Below the pieces are notes generated by a model that saw only the letters and a list, made by a program, of their open reading frames with translations, had not been told where the DNA came from and made no database searches. 64,000 bases of DNA from Phenylobacterium sp. (GTDB lineage: Bacteria > Pseudomonadota > Alphaproteobacteria > Caulobacterales > Caulobacteraceae), in assembly GCA_017991675.1 (NCBI GenBank), contig JAGOQB010000006.1, forward strand, positions 62,001-126,000. The letters run 5' to 3'. Positions 1 to 12,548 of this stretch are shown here, piece after piece (positions within the stretch are counted from its first letter, which is position 1; each line of letters starts with the position of its first letter). The translations under genes and the position numbers were made by a program.

Positions 1-305
1 TAGTCCTCGAGCAGCTCGTCGAGGAAGGCCAGGGCCGGATCGCCTGGGATCAGGCTGCGGCCCCCATGCTCGCGCTCCAGCCGGCGGATGATCGGGCTGG
101 AGTCGGTCACCGCCGCCAGCTCGCCGTTCTCGTCAGGCAGGTAGAAGGTCGGCAGCAGCGAGACCTTCGGCTGCGGCAGCCCGGCCAACGCCGGCCCCGA
201 CGCCGGCAGGAAGCGGTAGGGAATGCGGCGATAGCGCAGCACCGCCAGCATCTTGCGGGTATAGGGCGAGCCGGGCGCGCCCGAGAGCGCGATGGGGTCC
301 TTCAT
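1..305 (-). CDS. Glutathione S-transferase family protein, N-terminal part (runs off the left edge)
   Basis: Reading leftwards from an ATG at 305, the frame stays open to base 1, giving about 101 residues. It begins with a thioredoxin-fold start typical of GST N-terminal domains: a short beta strand, then GAPGSPYTRK, in which the Ser/Tyr lie where GSTs bind glutathione. Further on, DSSPIIRRLE matches the family's conserved ES/DS..I..YLE glutathione-contact segment. The all-helical C-terminal domain would lie outside the window, so substrate and completeness cannot be judged. The start lies 13 bases beyond the stop of the MBL-fold gene, which is on the same strand and transcribed towards it, so the two may be co-transcribed. 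Family call is fairly secure; any specific function is unknown. Confidence 0.75.
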   Translation of the reverse strand, partial: MKDPIALSGAPGSPYTRKMLAVLRYRRIPYRFLPASGPALAGLPQPKVSLLPTFYLPDENGELAAVTDSSPIIRRLEREHGGRSLIPGDPALAFLDELLED

Positions 306-317
306 CTCGAACGCCTC

Positions 318-1412
318 CTATCGGAAGATCGCCAGGCGATTAGTGTAGCCGATCTCATCGCTCCCGGCCGGCAGGGTGATCAGGTCGCCGTCGTGCCCGA
401 CCCGCAGCTGGCCGGAATAGAGCTTGCGGGAGTCGCCCAGGAACGGGCCCTCGAGCGCCCGGATCGGCAGCGGCGGAATGATGTGGGTCAGCAGCAGGTA
501 GCGGGCGCCTGCGCGCTCGGCGATCCGCGCCGCGTCCTCCGGAGCCGTGTGATACGACAGGATGTCGTGGGTGATGGCCGCCAGATTGGTGCGCCCGTGC
601 TCGGCGGCGGCTCGGTTCTGGATGGCGACCAGGTTGGGGGCCAGCGCCTCGTGCACCAAGACATCGGCGCCCGTGGCGGCCGCCTCGACCCGCGCCGAAA
701 CCGCGGTGTCGCCGCTGATCACCACGCTGCGCCCCTTGTAGACGAACTTGTAGCCGACCGCCGGCTCGACCGGCGCGTGCTCGACCGGGAAGGCGGTGAC
801 CTTGAGGTCCGGGGTCTCGATCAGCACCACATCGGGGCCGTTGCGCGGCGCCTCGAACGGATGGGCGCTCCCGCCGAACCCGCTCGGCGGCGTGACCTTC
901 TCGCCGTGGTGGGCGACGCGGAAGCCGCGGTCGATCAGATAGGCGTCCCGGAAGCCGGCCACGACCTTGTCGACCCCCAGCGGGCCGTAGACCGGGACCG
1001 GCGCCGTGCGTCCGCCGCCAGCCCAGCGCTGCAGCATCAGCTCGCCCAGGTCGTCGATGTGGTCGGAATGCAGGTGTGTCAGCAGCACCGCGTCGACCCC
1101 GCCCGGCGGCAGGTTCATCAGGGCGAGGTTCTTCGTGCCCCCCGCCCCCGCGTCGATGACGAACAGCTGGCGGCCGGCAAGCACCACCGTGCAGGGCCCG
1201 GCCCGCCCAGGATCGGGCATCGGCGAGCCCGAGCCGCACAGCCCGACGTGCAGGCCGTCCGGCAGGTCGGCGTAGAAATCAGGGGCCATCGCCTTGTCGA
1301 AGGTGCGCTCCATCGCCGCCACCGCGATCTGCCCCCGGAAGGCCCAGACGCCGGCCGCCGCGACCACGACCGCCGCCAACGCCGCCAGGCCGATCTTCCA
1401 TCCACGCGCCAT
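318..1412 (-). CDS. MBL-fold metallo-hydrolase, membrane-anchored or exported
   Basis: This 364-residue protein begins with a positively charged N-terminus and one hydrophobic segment (about residues 6-25), a signal peptide or membrane anchor, so the hydrolase domain should be outside the cytoplasm. The zinc-binding signature HLHSDHIDD is present, followed by later conserved motifs (a GDT segment, a VHEA segment and a terminal LLTHIIPP segment) expected for a binuclear metal site. The arrangement resembles RNase Z/arylsulfatase-like MBL hydrolases more than beta-lactamases. ATG at 1412 is preceded by GAGGGAAG. It is divergent from the haloalkane dehalogenase, and the inverted repeat at 1459-1481 lies between them. 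Substrate is unknown. Confidence 0.85.
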   Translation of the reverse strand: MARGWKIGLAALAAVVVAAAGVWAFRGQIAVAAMERTFDKAMAPDFYADLPDGLHVGLCGSGSPMPDPGRAGPCTVVLAGRQLFVIDAGAGGTKNLALMNLPPGGVDAVLLTHLHSDHIDDLGELMLQRWAGGGRTAPVPVYGPLGVDKVVAGFRDAYLIDRGFRVAHHGEKVTPPSGFGGSAHPFEAPRNGPDVVLIETPDLKVTAFPVEHAPVEPAVGYKFVYKGRSVVISGDTAVSARVEAAATGADVLVHEALAPNLVAIQNRAAAEHGRTNLAAITHDILSYHTAPEDAARIAERAGARYLLLTHIIPPLPIRALEGPFLGDSRKLYSGQLRVGHDGDLITLPAGSDEIGYTNRLAIFR

Positions 1413-1458
1413 CGCTTCCCTCGCCTGCCTTGATCGCCCAGTTGACCGGGCCGGAATA

Positions 1459-1481
1459 TAATGACACGCATAGTGTCATTA
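1459..1481. promoter_or_regulatory. Perfect inverted repeat, candidate operator TGACAC-N5-GTGTCA
   Basis: Two perfect 9-base arms (TAATGACAC and GTGTCATTA) flank a 5-base spacer. The site sits between the divergent starts of the MBL hydrolase (1412) and the haloalkane dehalogenase (1514), where a repressor could control both. A near-copy with the same spacer occurs at 4979-4995 in front of the sulfatase. Size and symmetry suit a TetR- or MarR-type regulator, but none is encoded nearby. Confidence 0.6.
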
Positions 1482-1513
1482 GTTTCAACGACTGGCTAGC
1501 CCCCGAGGCCCCG

Positions 1514-2416
1514 ATGCAGATCCTGCGCACCCCGGACGAACGTTTCGCCGCCCTGCCCGACTGGCCCTATGCGCCGCGCTATCACGAGATCACGGATGCG
1601 GACGGCGCGGCCCTGCGACTGCACTATGTCGACGAGGGCCCGCGCGACGGCGCGCCCGTCCTGCTGCTGCACGGCGAGCCCTCCTGGGCCTATCTCTATC
1701 GTAAGGTGATCGCCGGCCTGGTGGCCCGGGGCTGCCGGGTGATCGCGCCGGACCTGATCGGCTTCGGCCGCTCCGACAAGCCGGCCGACCGCGCCGACTA
1801 CACCTACGAGCGGCACGTGGCCTGGATGAGCGCCTGGCTGAGCGACCTCGACCTGAAGGGGCTGACCCTGTTCTGCCAGGACTGGGGCGGACTGATCGGC
1901 CTGCGGCTGGTCGCAGCCTTCCCAGAGCGCTTCGCCGGGGTGGTCGTCGCCAATACCGGCCTGCCGGCTGGCGGCGGCATGACCGACGGCTTCAAGGCCT
2001 GGCTCACCTTCAGCCAGTCGGTCCCGCAGATGCCGATCGGCATGCTGATCAACGGCGGCACGGTCCGCGACCTGTCGCCGGAAGAGGTCGCCGCCTACGA
2101 CGCGCCCTATCCGGACGAGAGCTACAAGGAGGGCGCGCGCCAGTTCCCCGCCCTGGTCCCGGTGACGCCCGGGCACGCCTCGGTCGCCGAGAACCTCGAG
2201 GCCTGGAAGGTGCTGGAGCGCTTCGAGCGGCCGCTGGTCACCGCCTTCAGCGACGGCGACCCGATCACCAAGGGCGGCGAGGCCCCGTTCCAGGCCCGCG
2301 TGCCCGGCGCCCAGGGCCAGCCGCACGTCACCCTGCACGGCGGCCACTTCCTGCAGGAGGACAGCCCCGACGCCATCGTCGAGGTGATCGCCGGCCTTAT
2401 CTCACGTCGCGGCTAG
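1514..2416 (+). CDS. Haloalkane dehalogenase (HLD-I type alpha/beta hydrolase)
   Basis: The 300-residue product carries the full catalytic set of haloalkane dehalogenases, which hydrolyse carbon-halogen bonds to an alcohol and halide in the cytoplasm. HGEPSW at 53-58 gives the oxyanion segment, D123 followed by W124 in CQDWGG is the nucleophile with a halide-holding Trp, D249 is the acid in SDGDP, and H278 is the base in GGHF. These positions match the classic Xanthobacter enzyme (D124, W125, D260, H289), and the late position of the acid indicates subfamily HLD-I. A longer frame opens at a TTG at 1430, but the [11 protein letters not shown] start at 1514 is the family's usual N-terminus. The DUF1330 gene follows after 11 bases, so the two probably form an operon. 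Confidence 0.9.
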   Translation: MQILRTPDERFAALPDWPYAPRYHEITDADGAALRLHYVDEGPRDGAPVLLLHGEPSWAYLYRKVIAGLVARGCRVIAPDLIGFGRSDKPADRADYTYERHVAWMSAWLSDLDLKGLTLFCQDWGGLIGLRLVAAFPERFAGVVVANTGLPAGGGMTDGFKAWLTFSQSVPQMPIGMLINGGTVRDLSPEEVAAYDAPYPDESYKEGARQFPALVPVTPGHASVAENLEAWKVLERFERPLVTAFSDGDPITKGGEAPFQARVPGAQGQPHVTLHGGHFLQEDSPDAIVEVIAGLISRRG

Positions 2417-2427
2417 GGAGCCCGCCT

Positions 2428-2844
2428 ATGAACGTCGTCAACGCCGTCTACCCGCCCCACGAACAGGCGATGGAGTTCTTTGGAGGCGCCGAAGACGGCC
2501 CCTTCGTCATGGTCAACCTGCTGAAATTCAAGCCCAGGGCCGAGTACGCCGACGGCGCCGACGCTCATCTGACCGGCGCCGAGGCCTATGCCCGCTACGC
2601 CGAGGAGGTGCGCAAGCTAGTCGAGAGCCTCGGCGGCAAGGTCCGCTACGGCGGCCATGTCACCGGCTTGCTGATCGGCGAGGTCGAGGATCTCTGGGAC
2701 ATGGTCGCCCTGGCCGAATACCCTTCGCTCGCCGCCTTCCAGCAGATGGCGATGTCCCCGCAGATGCACGCCATCGAGCATCACCGCACCGCGGGCCTGG
2801 CCGGACAGCTGAACATCCGCACCAAGCCTGGCGCCGGCTTCTAG
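2428..2844 (+). CDS. DUF1330 domain protein
   Basis: This 138-residue protein has the ferredoxin-like dimeric alpha/beta-barrel pattern of DUF1330: an opening strand with FVMVNLLKF, a central YARYAEEV helix, and a second half with a GEVEDLWDMVALAEYPS stretch and a closing helix. Members are small cytoplasmic proteins, often in degradation operons, with no settled function. It begins 11 bases after the dehalogenase stop with AGGGAG before the ATG, and its last 4 bases overlap the convergent stop of the membrane-protein gene. The context suggests a helper in haloalkane catabolism, but this is inference. Confidence 0.8.
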   Translation: MNVVNAVYPPHEQAMEFFGGAEDGPFVMVNLLKFKPRAEYADGADAHLTGAEAYARYAEEVRKLVESLGGKVRYGGHVTGLLIGEVEDLWDMVALAEYPSLAAFQQMAMSPQMHAIEHHRTAGLAGQLNIRTKPGAGF

Positions 2845-3274
2845 GTCCGCGTTCGCAACGACAGCGCCAGGAAGACCAGGGCGAGCCCGGCGCCGACCAG
2901 GCTCGCATAGTGCTCAGGCGGATGGTGGCCGCTGGCCGAAGCCCGCAACCACCAACCCTGCAGCGCCATTAGTCCTCGTTCGACCAGCAGCAGGCACAGC
3001 ATGAGCGGCGTCAGGCTCCGGTAGCGGACGGCCGTCGCCAGCAGGGCCAGGCCAAAGGCGATCTGCGTGGCGCCCTGCCAGGCGAAGACGCCGACCACCA
3101 CGTCGCGGCGGTCTCCGAGGTCGAGGCCGGCGATCGAGACCGCCCCGCCGTCGGGCAGGAAGCTGTGGATCAGGCCGGGGCCGAGGGTCAGCATCGCCGC
3201 CAGGCCGAGCGCCCAGACCGAGACGCGGGCGCCGCGGTACTGAGCGTTGGTCGACGGCGGCAGCAGCGCCGTCA

Positions 3275-3275
<1 letters not shown>
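2841..3275 (-). CDS. Small four-helix membrane protein, unknown function
   Basis: The 144-residue product is highly hydrophobic, with about four membrane segments (near residues 18-40, 58-80, 88-108 and 122-141) and a short polar loop (PDGGAVSIAGLD) after the first. The layout resembles small DoxX- or DUF4345-like membrane proteins, but no diagnostic motif is visible. The ATG at 3275 shares one base with the stop of the sulfatase gene (TGATG), so translation is probably coupled and the two are co-expressed. A role in sulfatase export or handling of the released product is possible but speculative. The much longer frame running through to 4334 is only the shadow of the sulfatase. Confidence 0.7.
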
Positions 3276-7337
<4,062 letters not shown>

Positions 7338-7344
7338 GCCCTGA

Positions 7345-7374
7345 GCGCAGCCGGGCCGCCTCGCCCGGCTGCGC
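7345..7374 (+). terminator. Strong hairpin after katG
   Basis: A 12-base perfect stem (GCGCAGCCGGGC and its complement) with a 6-base loop begins 7 bases after the katG stop. It has no T-run, so it may act only as an RNA-stabilising hairpin or weak terminator. Confidence 0.45.
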
Positions 7375-7523
7375 GTCAGCTCGCCGCTGCTTATGGTTCA
7401 GCTTTGTGGCCGACCTGACGCAAACCCCACGCCGCATCGACACGCCTGCGCCTTAGTGCCGCCGCAGCCGATCCCTCGATTGGCGGCTGCGGGTCCGCCG
7501 GACCTGGTTTGCAAGGGTCTGCA

Positions 7524-8111
7524 GTGCGACACACCTTCAGCTTGCGCCCCGCCGCTGCGATCCTGCTGGCGTCCGCCCTCCATGGGCTGATCGCCGCCGG
7601 GCTGCTGCTGGCGCGGCAAGACCCGCTTCCAGACGACGATACGGTCATCGACGTCCTCCTGGCGCCGCCGTTGCGCCGCGCCCCGCCGCCTGGCCCCATG
7701 CGGACCAAGCCGACGCCCTCCCCCACCGCCTCGGCGCGCTCGATCCCCTCGCCGCCTGCAAGCCCGCAGACCGCGCCGCGGCGAGCCGCCGACCAGGGCG
7801 CCTGGCGCGTGCAGGAAGGTGACAGTGCCCCGAAGGAGGGGTTGCGCCGCACGCTGCGCGCGGGCGTCGGCTGCCGGTCGGCGGACTTCCTCGCGCTCAC
7901 CAAGGCTGAACAGGAGGCGTGCGAGCGAAAGCTGGCGGCCGGCGCCCAGGACGGCCCGACCTACGCCGTCGTCGGTCCCAAGCTGAAGAAGCAGTTCGAC
8001 GGCGTGTTCGAATGCCCCAAGGACGACGTCTGGTGCGAGTACCGCATTGGCAAGGGCCCCTATCCTGGCCTGTTCGCGCCGAGAAAGAAAAAGAATCCCG
8101 AATGGGACTGA
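7524..8111 (+). CDS. TonB-like N-terminally anchored, proline-rich protein of unknown function
   Basis: The product is 195 residues from a GTG at 7524 with AAGGG just upstream. A single membrane helix near the N-terminus (about 8-29) is followed by a proline/serine-rich periplasmic stretch (about 50-85), the usual plan of TonB- or TolA-type energy transducers. The C-terminal part (about 110-195) has four cysteines (including GVGCRSADF, EQEACERK and ECPKDDVWCEY) that could form disulfides, and an LTKAEQEACERKL segment. It is not a recognisable TonB C-terminal domain. It lies directly upstream of a TBDR gene on the same strand, so a role in energising or assembling that receptor is plausible but unproven. 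Confidence 0.6.
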   Translation: MRHTFSLRPAAAILLASALHGLIAAGLLLARQDPLPDDDTVIDVLLAPPLRRAPPPGPMRTKPTPSPTASARSIPSPPASPQTAPRRAADQGAWRVQEGDSAPKEGLRRTLRAGVGCRSADFLALTKAEQEACERKLAAGAQDGPTYAVVGPKLKKQFDGVFECPKDDVWCEYRIGKGPYPGLFAPRKKKNPEWD

Positions 8112-8200
8112 GGCCTCTCGCGGGCCTGCAGACGCGCACCCGGCGCCAGCTCCGAATTCGCTTTCAGATTGCCAACAGGAGGCGACCCAGCTAGGCGTCC

Positions 8201-8219
8201 TGCATATCATTCGCAATAT
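8201..8219. promoter_or_regulatory. Candidate Fur box
   Basis: TGCATATCATTCGCAATAT, read on the minus strand as ATTGCGAATGATATGCA, resembles the imperfect palindromes bound by alphaproteobacterial Fur. It lies 21 bases upstream of the GTG of a siderophore-type TBDR. The match is by eye only. Confidence 0.4.
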
Positions 8220-8239
8220 CAGCGATCCGGGGGCGTATC

Positions 8240-10474
8240 GTGAAAAAGTCTGTCTGGTTTGTCGGCGCGGCGATCGCGCCGCTGTGGGTCATCGCCGGCG
8301 GGGCCTCGGCCCAGACGGCGGACGCAGTCAATCCGCTGGATGAACTGGTCGTGGTCGGCGCGCGCACCCCGACCAAGGTCAGCGACATTCCCGCCGCCAC
8401 CGTCGTCCTGAGCGAGGCCCAGATCCAGCAGCAGGCGCGGGCCGGCGTCCCGCTGAAGGAACTGCTCGGAGCCCTGGTCCCCGGCCTCGACGTGGGCCCG
8501 CAGGGCCGCACCAACTACGGCCAGAACCTGCGCGGCCGCAGCGCCCAGGTGATGATCGACGGCGTCACGCTCAACCAGTCGCGCTCGCTGAGCCGCCAGT
8601 TCGACAGCATCGATCCGTTCAACATCGTCCGCGTCGAGGTGCTCTCGGGGGCGACGGCGGTCTATGGCGGCGGCGCCACCGGCGGCATCATCAACATCGT
8701 CACCAAGCGCGGCCAGGCGGGCCCGCCGCAGTTCGAGCTGGAGGCCGGCCTGCGCACCGGGTTCGAGGGCGGCGACCTCGACAAGCGGTTCGGCGCAGCG
8801 GTCTCCGGCGGCTCTGAGACGCTCAACGGCCGCCTGGCCCTGGCGGTGCAGAAGAACGGCCCAGCCTACGACGCCGACGGCGAGCGCATCAAACCGGACA
8901 TCACCCAGACCGACCTGCAGGAGAACCTCTCCACCGACATCCAGGGCGAGGTGAACTGGACCCCGGCCGAGGGTCACCAACTGCGCGTGTTCGGCCAGAT
9001 CTACGACAGCGCCTATGACGGCGACGACGCCCTCTACCTGGGCCCCAACCTCGCCGGGGCCCTCGCCGGCCGCACCGACCTGCTGGAGGTCCGCAGCGGC
9101 TTCTCGTCGGACCTGGAGCCTTCGACCAAGCGCAAGATGGGCTCCATCGACTACTCGGCGGCGGACGTGCTGGGGGGGCAGTCGCTGCTGCTCCAGGTCT
9201 ATGGCCGCACCGAAGAGTCGGCCTTCTATCCCTTCCCCGGGACCGCGAGCTTCACGGTCGGCGGGGTCCGGCGGAACCTCAACTATTACGGCGCATCCAA
9301 GCAGAACACCGATCTCTTCGGGGTGAAGTCGGCCCTGACCAAGTCGTTCGGCGACCTCTCGGTCACCTATGGCTTCGACTACGCCCAGGAGACGTTCGAC
9401 GCCCAGCAGGTGCTGTTCAACACTGCGACGGCCTTCGCCAGCGGCGGCATGAACCTGGTCCGCACCGCCGAGGTCGGGCGCTATCCCTCGTTCGAGGTCA
9501 AGACGCCGGCGCTCTACGCCCAGCTGGAATGGAAGCCCACCGCCAACCTGACCCTGGCCGGCGGCCTGCGGCACGAAAAGACCAAGGTGAAGGTCGACGA
9601 CTTCGTGGCCTTCGCACAGCAGGTTCTGGTCGCCAACGGCGTGGCCAGCGGCGCGGACGCCGTGCCCGGCGGCTCCAACGACTACGACGTGACGCTGGTC
9701 AATCTCGGCGCGGTCTACACCTTCGCCGAACGCGCCCAGGCCTGGGCGAACTACTCGGAAGGCTTCGACCTGCCCGATCCGGCCAAGTACTACGGGACCG
9801 GCATCTACACCCTCCCGGCGATCGGCGGCCGCTTCGCCCTGGTCAGCGGCGTCGACGTCGAGGGCCAGCCGCTCTCCGGCATCAAGACCAAGCAGATCGA
9901 AGGCGGGACCCGCTTCACGGTCGGATCGCTGAACGCCCAGGCGGCGCTCTTCTACGCCCTTTCGGACAAGACCATCCGGTTCACGGCCGCCACCCTGAAC
10001 ATCCTGATGGTCGACCAGGAGGTGCGCACCTACGGCCTGGAAGGCTTCGCCGACTACGGGCTCGGCGACGGCTGGTCGGTGGGCGTCAGCGGCCTGGCCG
10101 TCGCCTCGGAGCAGAAGACCGCCGGCTCCTGGAAGAAGCAGACCGTCACCCTGGCCAGTCCTTCGAAGCTCAACGCCTATGTCGCCAAGAGCTTCGAGAA
10201 CGGCTCGCTGCGCCTGCAGTCGAGCACGACCTTCGACCTCAAGGACGACGTCGGCGGCCGCCTGGAGGGCTACACCACGGTCGACCTGCTGGGCGAGGCC
10301 AAGGTCGGCCCCGGCCGGCTCAGCATCGGCGTGCAGAACCTGCTCAACGAAGACTACACGACCATCTGGGGCCAACGCGCGGTGCTGTTCTACTCCAGCC
10401 TGGTCAATCCGGCCGTCGTGACCTTCAAGGGCCGCGGGCGCACCTTCGGCCTCAGCTACGACGTCGCCTTCTAG
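8240..10474 (+). CDS. TonB-dependent receptor, siderophore type
   Basis: This 744-residue outer-membrane receptor has a signal peptide ending at GGASAQ (about residue 25), a TonB box (DELVVVGART), a plug domain with GRSAQVMIDGVTLNQ and VEVLSGATAVYGGGATGGIINIVTK, and a beta-barrel ending in the typical aromatic terminus YDVAF. The plug's VLSGATAVYGGGATGG wording and the DLPDPAKYYG barrel motif resemble aerobactin/IutA-type and related ferric siderophore receptors. The start is GTG at 8240. The PepSY membrane protein begins 3 bases after the stop, an arrangement typical of iron-siderophore operons, and a Fur-like box lies upstream. The iron-uptake role is well supported; the exact ligand is not. 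Confidence 0.88.
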   Translation: MKKSVWFVGAAIAPLWVIAGGASAQTADAVNPLDELVVVGARTPTKVSDIPAATVVLSEAQIQQQARAGVPLKELLGALVPGLDVGPQGRTNYGQNLRGRSAQVMIDGVTLNQSRSLSRQFDSIDPFNIVRVEVLSGATAVYGGGATGGIINIVTKRGQAGPPQFELEAGLRTGFEGGDLDKRFGAAVSGGSETLNGRLALAVQKNGPAYDADGERIKPDITQTDLQENLSTDIQGEVNWTPAEGHQLRVFGQIYDSAYDGDDALYLGPNLAGALAGRTDLLEVRSGFSSDLEPSTKRKMGSIDYSAADVLGGQSLLLQVYGRTEESAFYPFPGTASFTVGGVRRNLNYYGASKQNTDLFGVKSALTKSFGDLSVTYGFDYAQETFDAQQVLFNTATAFASGGMNLVRTAEVGRYPSFEVKTPALYAQLEWKPTANLTLAGGLRHEKTKVKVDDFVAFAQQVLVANGVASGADAVPGGSNDYDVTLVNLGAVYTFAERAQAWANYSEGFDLPDPAKYYGTGIYTLPAIGGRFALVSGVDVEGQPLSGIKTKQIEGGTRFTVGSLNAQAALFYALSDKTIRFTAATLNILMVDQEVRTYGLEGFADYGLGDGWSVGVSGLAVASEQKTAGSWKKQTVTLASPSKLNAYVAKSFENGSLRLQSSTTFDLKDDVGGRLEGYTTVDLLGEAKVGPGRLSIGVQNLLNEDYTTIWGQRAVLFYSSLVNPAVVTFKGRGRTFGLSYDVAF

Positions 10475-10477
10475 CCG

Positions 10478-11560
10478 ATGTCGGCCAAGAAGATCCTGAC
10501 CCTCGCCCACCGCTGGGTGGGACTGGCGCTCGCGGTGCTGGTCCTGCTCCAGGCGGGCACCGGCGTGCTGCTGGTCAACAAGGCCGCGCTCGAACCGCTC
10601 GTCCACCCGGAAGTCAGGGTCGAGGCCGGACCGGCCGCGCCGCTGGACCAGGTCATCGCCGCGATAGGTTCGGCCCACCCCGAGCTGCGGCTCGACCGCA
10701 TCTATACGCCCGAGCGTCCCGACCGCGCCCTGACCGCGCGGATGCTGGACGAACGCCGGGCCATGTCCATCGCACTGGTCGATCCGGTCAGCGCCAGGGT
10801 GCTGTCGAGCGGTCCGCTGACCAGCTACCCGCTGCAGTTGGCCGAGCGGCTGCACGTGTCGCTGCTGCAGGGCGCGGCGGGCCAGGTGGTCCTGCTCATC
10901 GAGGGGATCTGCCTGCTGTTCATGGCGGTCAGCGGCGTGATCGTCTGGTGGCCGAGGCTGAAGCTGCTCGGCCAGGCGCTGACCATCCACACCAGCGCCG
11001 GCTCACGCCGGCTGCTGCGCGACCTTCATCTCGTCCCGGGCGCGTTGGCGGCGGTGTTCATCGGCGTTTGCGCCCTGACCGGGGCGGGCATGATCGCCGA
11101 ACCCCTACTCAAGCCGGCGATCGCCGCCTTCGCCCCCGTCAGCCCCGACCTGGCCCTGCCCAAGCTTGAGCCGCTCCGCCCGGACCAGCGACTGCAGTCC
11201 GCGCAGTCGGCGATGGACCAGCTCAGGGCGCGGTTCCCCGACGGACGCCTGCGCCAGATCCGCTTCGTCGGCCCCGACGGGCGTCTGGTCGGGGTGGTGA
11301 TGGAGGCCCGCAACGTCCTCAATCCGCGCGCCCACCACCTGGCCGCCGTCGACCGCGCCGATGGCCGCATGACGGTCTGGGAAGACGGCGACCACCAGCT
11401 GAAGGGCGACGCCATCCTCGCCTGGCTGCTGCCGATCCACACCGGCGAAGTGCTGGGCTGGGCGCGGACCACGGCCATGAGCCTGATCGCCCTCACCCTG
11501 GCCCTGCTGACGATCACCGGCGTCTGGATGTGGGCGGTCAAGCCGCGACGCCGGCGCTAA
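10478..11560 (+). CDS. PepSY-associated transmembrane protein, probable ferric-siderophore reductase-like
   Basis: This 360-residue inner-membrane protein begins with the conserved LTLAHRWVGLALAVLVLLQAGTG helix, followed by a periplasmic PepSY-type domain, helices around 138-165 and 190-215, a second periplasmic domain (about 220-325), and a last helix with a WMW end. Conserved His residues in LAHRW, DLHLVPG and LPIHTGEVLG are placed to bind haem across the membrane, as in PepSY_TM proteins that reduce siderophore iron. The ATG lies 3 bases after the TBDR stop, so the two form a tight operon. It is convergent with the OmpA-family gene. Confidence 0.85.
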   Translation: MSAKKILTLAHRWVGLALAVLVLLQAGTGVLLVNKAALEPLVHPEVRVEAGPAAPLDQVIAAIGSAHPELRLDRIYTPERPDRALTARMLDERRAMSIALVDPVSARVLSSGPLTSYPLQLAERLHVSLLQGAAGQVVLLIEGICLLFMAVSGVIVWWPRLKLLGQALTIHTSAGSRRLLRDLHLVPGALAAVFIGVCALTGAGMIAEPLLKPAIAAFAPVSPDLALPKLEPLRPDQRLQSAQSAMDQLRARFPDGRLRQIRFVGPDGRLVGVVMEARNVLNPRAHHLAAVDRADGRMTVWEDGDHQLKGDAILAWLLPIHTGEVLGWARTTAMSLIALTLALLTITGVWMWAVKPRRRR

Positions 11561-11578
11561 GCGCGCGGTGCGAGCCGG

Positions 11579-12481
11579 TCACCCGGCGCGCACCAGCTCG
11601 ACGCGCCGGTTCTTGCTGCGACCGTCCTCGGTGTCGTTGGCGGCCACCGGCTGCTTGTCCCCGTGGCCGGCCGTCGAAAGGCGATCCTGCGAGATCCCAG
11701 CCGTGACCAGCCAGGTCTTCACCGCCGCCGCGCGCTGCTCGGACAGCGCCAGGTTGGCGGCGCTCGCGCCGACATTGTCAGTGTGTCCCTCGATCTTCAG
11801 CTTCAGCTCGGGATGGGCGCTCAGCATGTCGCGGACCTGGGTCAGGACCGGTTCGGAGACGGCGCTGACGACGGCCTTGGCGGTGTCGAAGTTGATGCCA
11901 TAGACCGCGATGCGGCCGTCGGCGGTGAGCCCGGCATAGAGCTTGGAGGCATCGACCGCATAGACCTGCTTCATCTGTTCGGGCTCGACCACCACCACGC
12001 GCGAGACCGGCTCGCCGACATTGGGATCGATCAGGATGTTCACATAGAGCGCCGGCTGACCGCCGCGCTCGAGGGTGAACGCGCCGAACAACGCCCCGTC
12101 CCGCGCGGTCTCCATCGACGGCAAGGCCGCGACCTTGCCGCTGACCACCACCGTGAAGCCCTCGGCCTTCAGCGCCGTCTCGTAGTTGCGCATCACCTGC
12201 AGGGCCGAGACCCCGCCCTGGTGGATGTAGAAGGTCTTGTAGACCCGGCCCTCCACCTCCTTGCGGACGATGGCCGGCTTGGGCGTCGCCTTGTAGCCGA
12301 CCACCAGGTCGGTGGCGTCGAACTCCTTCTCGTCGTGGCTGTCGATCAGGGCGCCGGGGTAGTGCTTCACCACCGGGTGTTCCTTGAACGAGGCCGGATC
12401 CATCTGGGCATAGGCCGGAGCGGCCGCCAGGCAGAGCGTCAGCGCCGAGGCCGCCGCGGCGAAGGGCTTGGAAAATCTCAT
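11579..12481 (-). CDS. OmpA-family protein with an N-terminal DUF4892-like domain
   Basis: The 300-residue protein has a signal peptide ending at AYAQ (about residue 26), a middle domain of about 150 residues, and a C-terminal OmpA/MotB peptidoglycan-binding domain. The latter shows IEGHTDNVG, the NLALSEQRAAAVKTWL helix, RLSTAGHGDKQPVAAN and the closing KNRRVEL, the complete family signature. The middle region (SHDEKEFDATDLVVGY to a VYAVDASKLYAGL segment) resembles the DUF4892 domain that precedes OmpA domains in other proteobacteria, though this is from memory. It would be periplasmic or outer-membrane, linking the envelope to the cell wall. ATG at 12481 is preferred over an upstream start because it begins the signal peptide. 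Confidence 0.85.
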   Translation of the reverse strand: MRFSKPFAAAASALTLCLAAAPAYAQMDPASFKEHPVVKHYPGALIDSHDEKEFDATDLVVGYKATPKPAIVRKEVEGRVYKTFYIHQGGVSALQVMRNYETALKAEGFTVVVSGKVAALPSMETARDGALFGAFTLERGGQPALYVNILIDPNVGEPVSRVVVVEPEQMKQVYAVDASKLYAGLTADGRIAVYGINFDTAKAVVSAVSEPVLTQVRDMLSAHPELKLKIEGHTDNVGASAANLALSEQRAAAVKTWLVTAGISQDRLSTAGHGDKQPVAANDTEDGRSKNRRVELVRAG

Positions 12482-12548
12482 GGGCTTGTCTTTCTGCTGA
12501 GCTGTCGGGCGCACGCGCACCAAGCGGCCGCCCGACGGGCGTTCCGGG

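Noticed and set aside
66-1433. Long plus-strand frame opposite the MBL hydrolase
   Set aside because: Arg/His-rich shadow of the real gene on the other strand; no family motif or start site.
7462-7492. Inverted repeat CCGCAGCCG/CGGCTGCGG before the TonB-like gene
   Set aside because: GC-rich arms of this length are common here; no T-run or repeated copy, so no function assigned.
8219-10990. 923-codon minus-strand frame opposite the TBDR and PepSY genes
   Set aside because: Spans two real genes and their boundary; no motifs.
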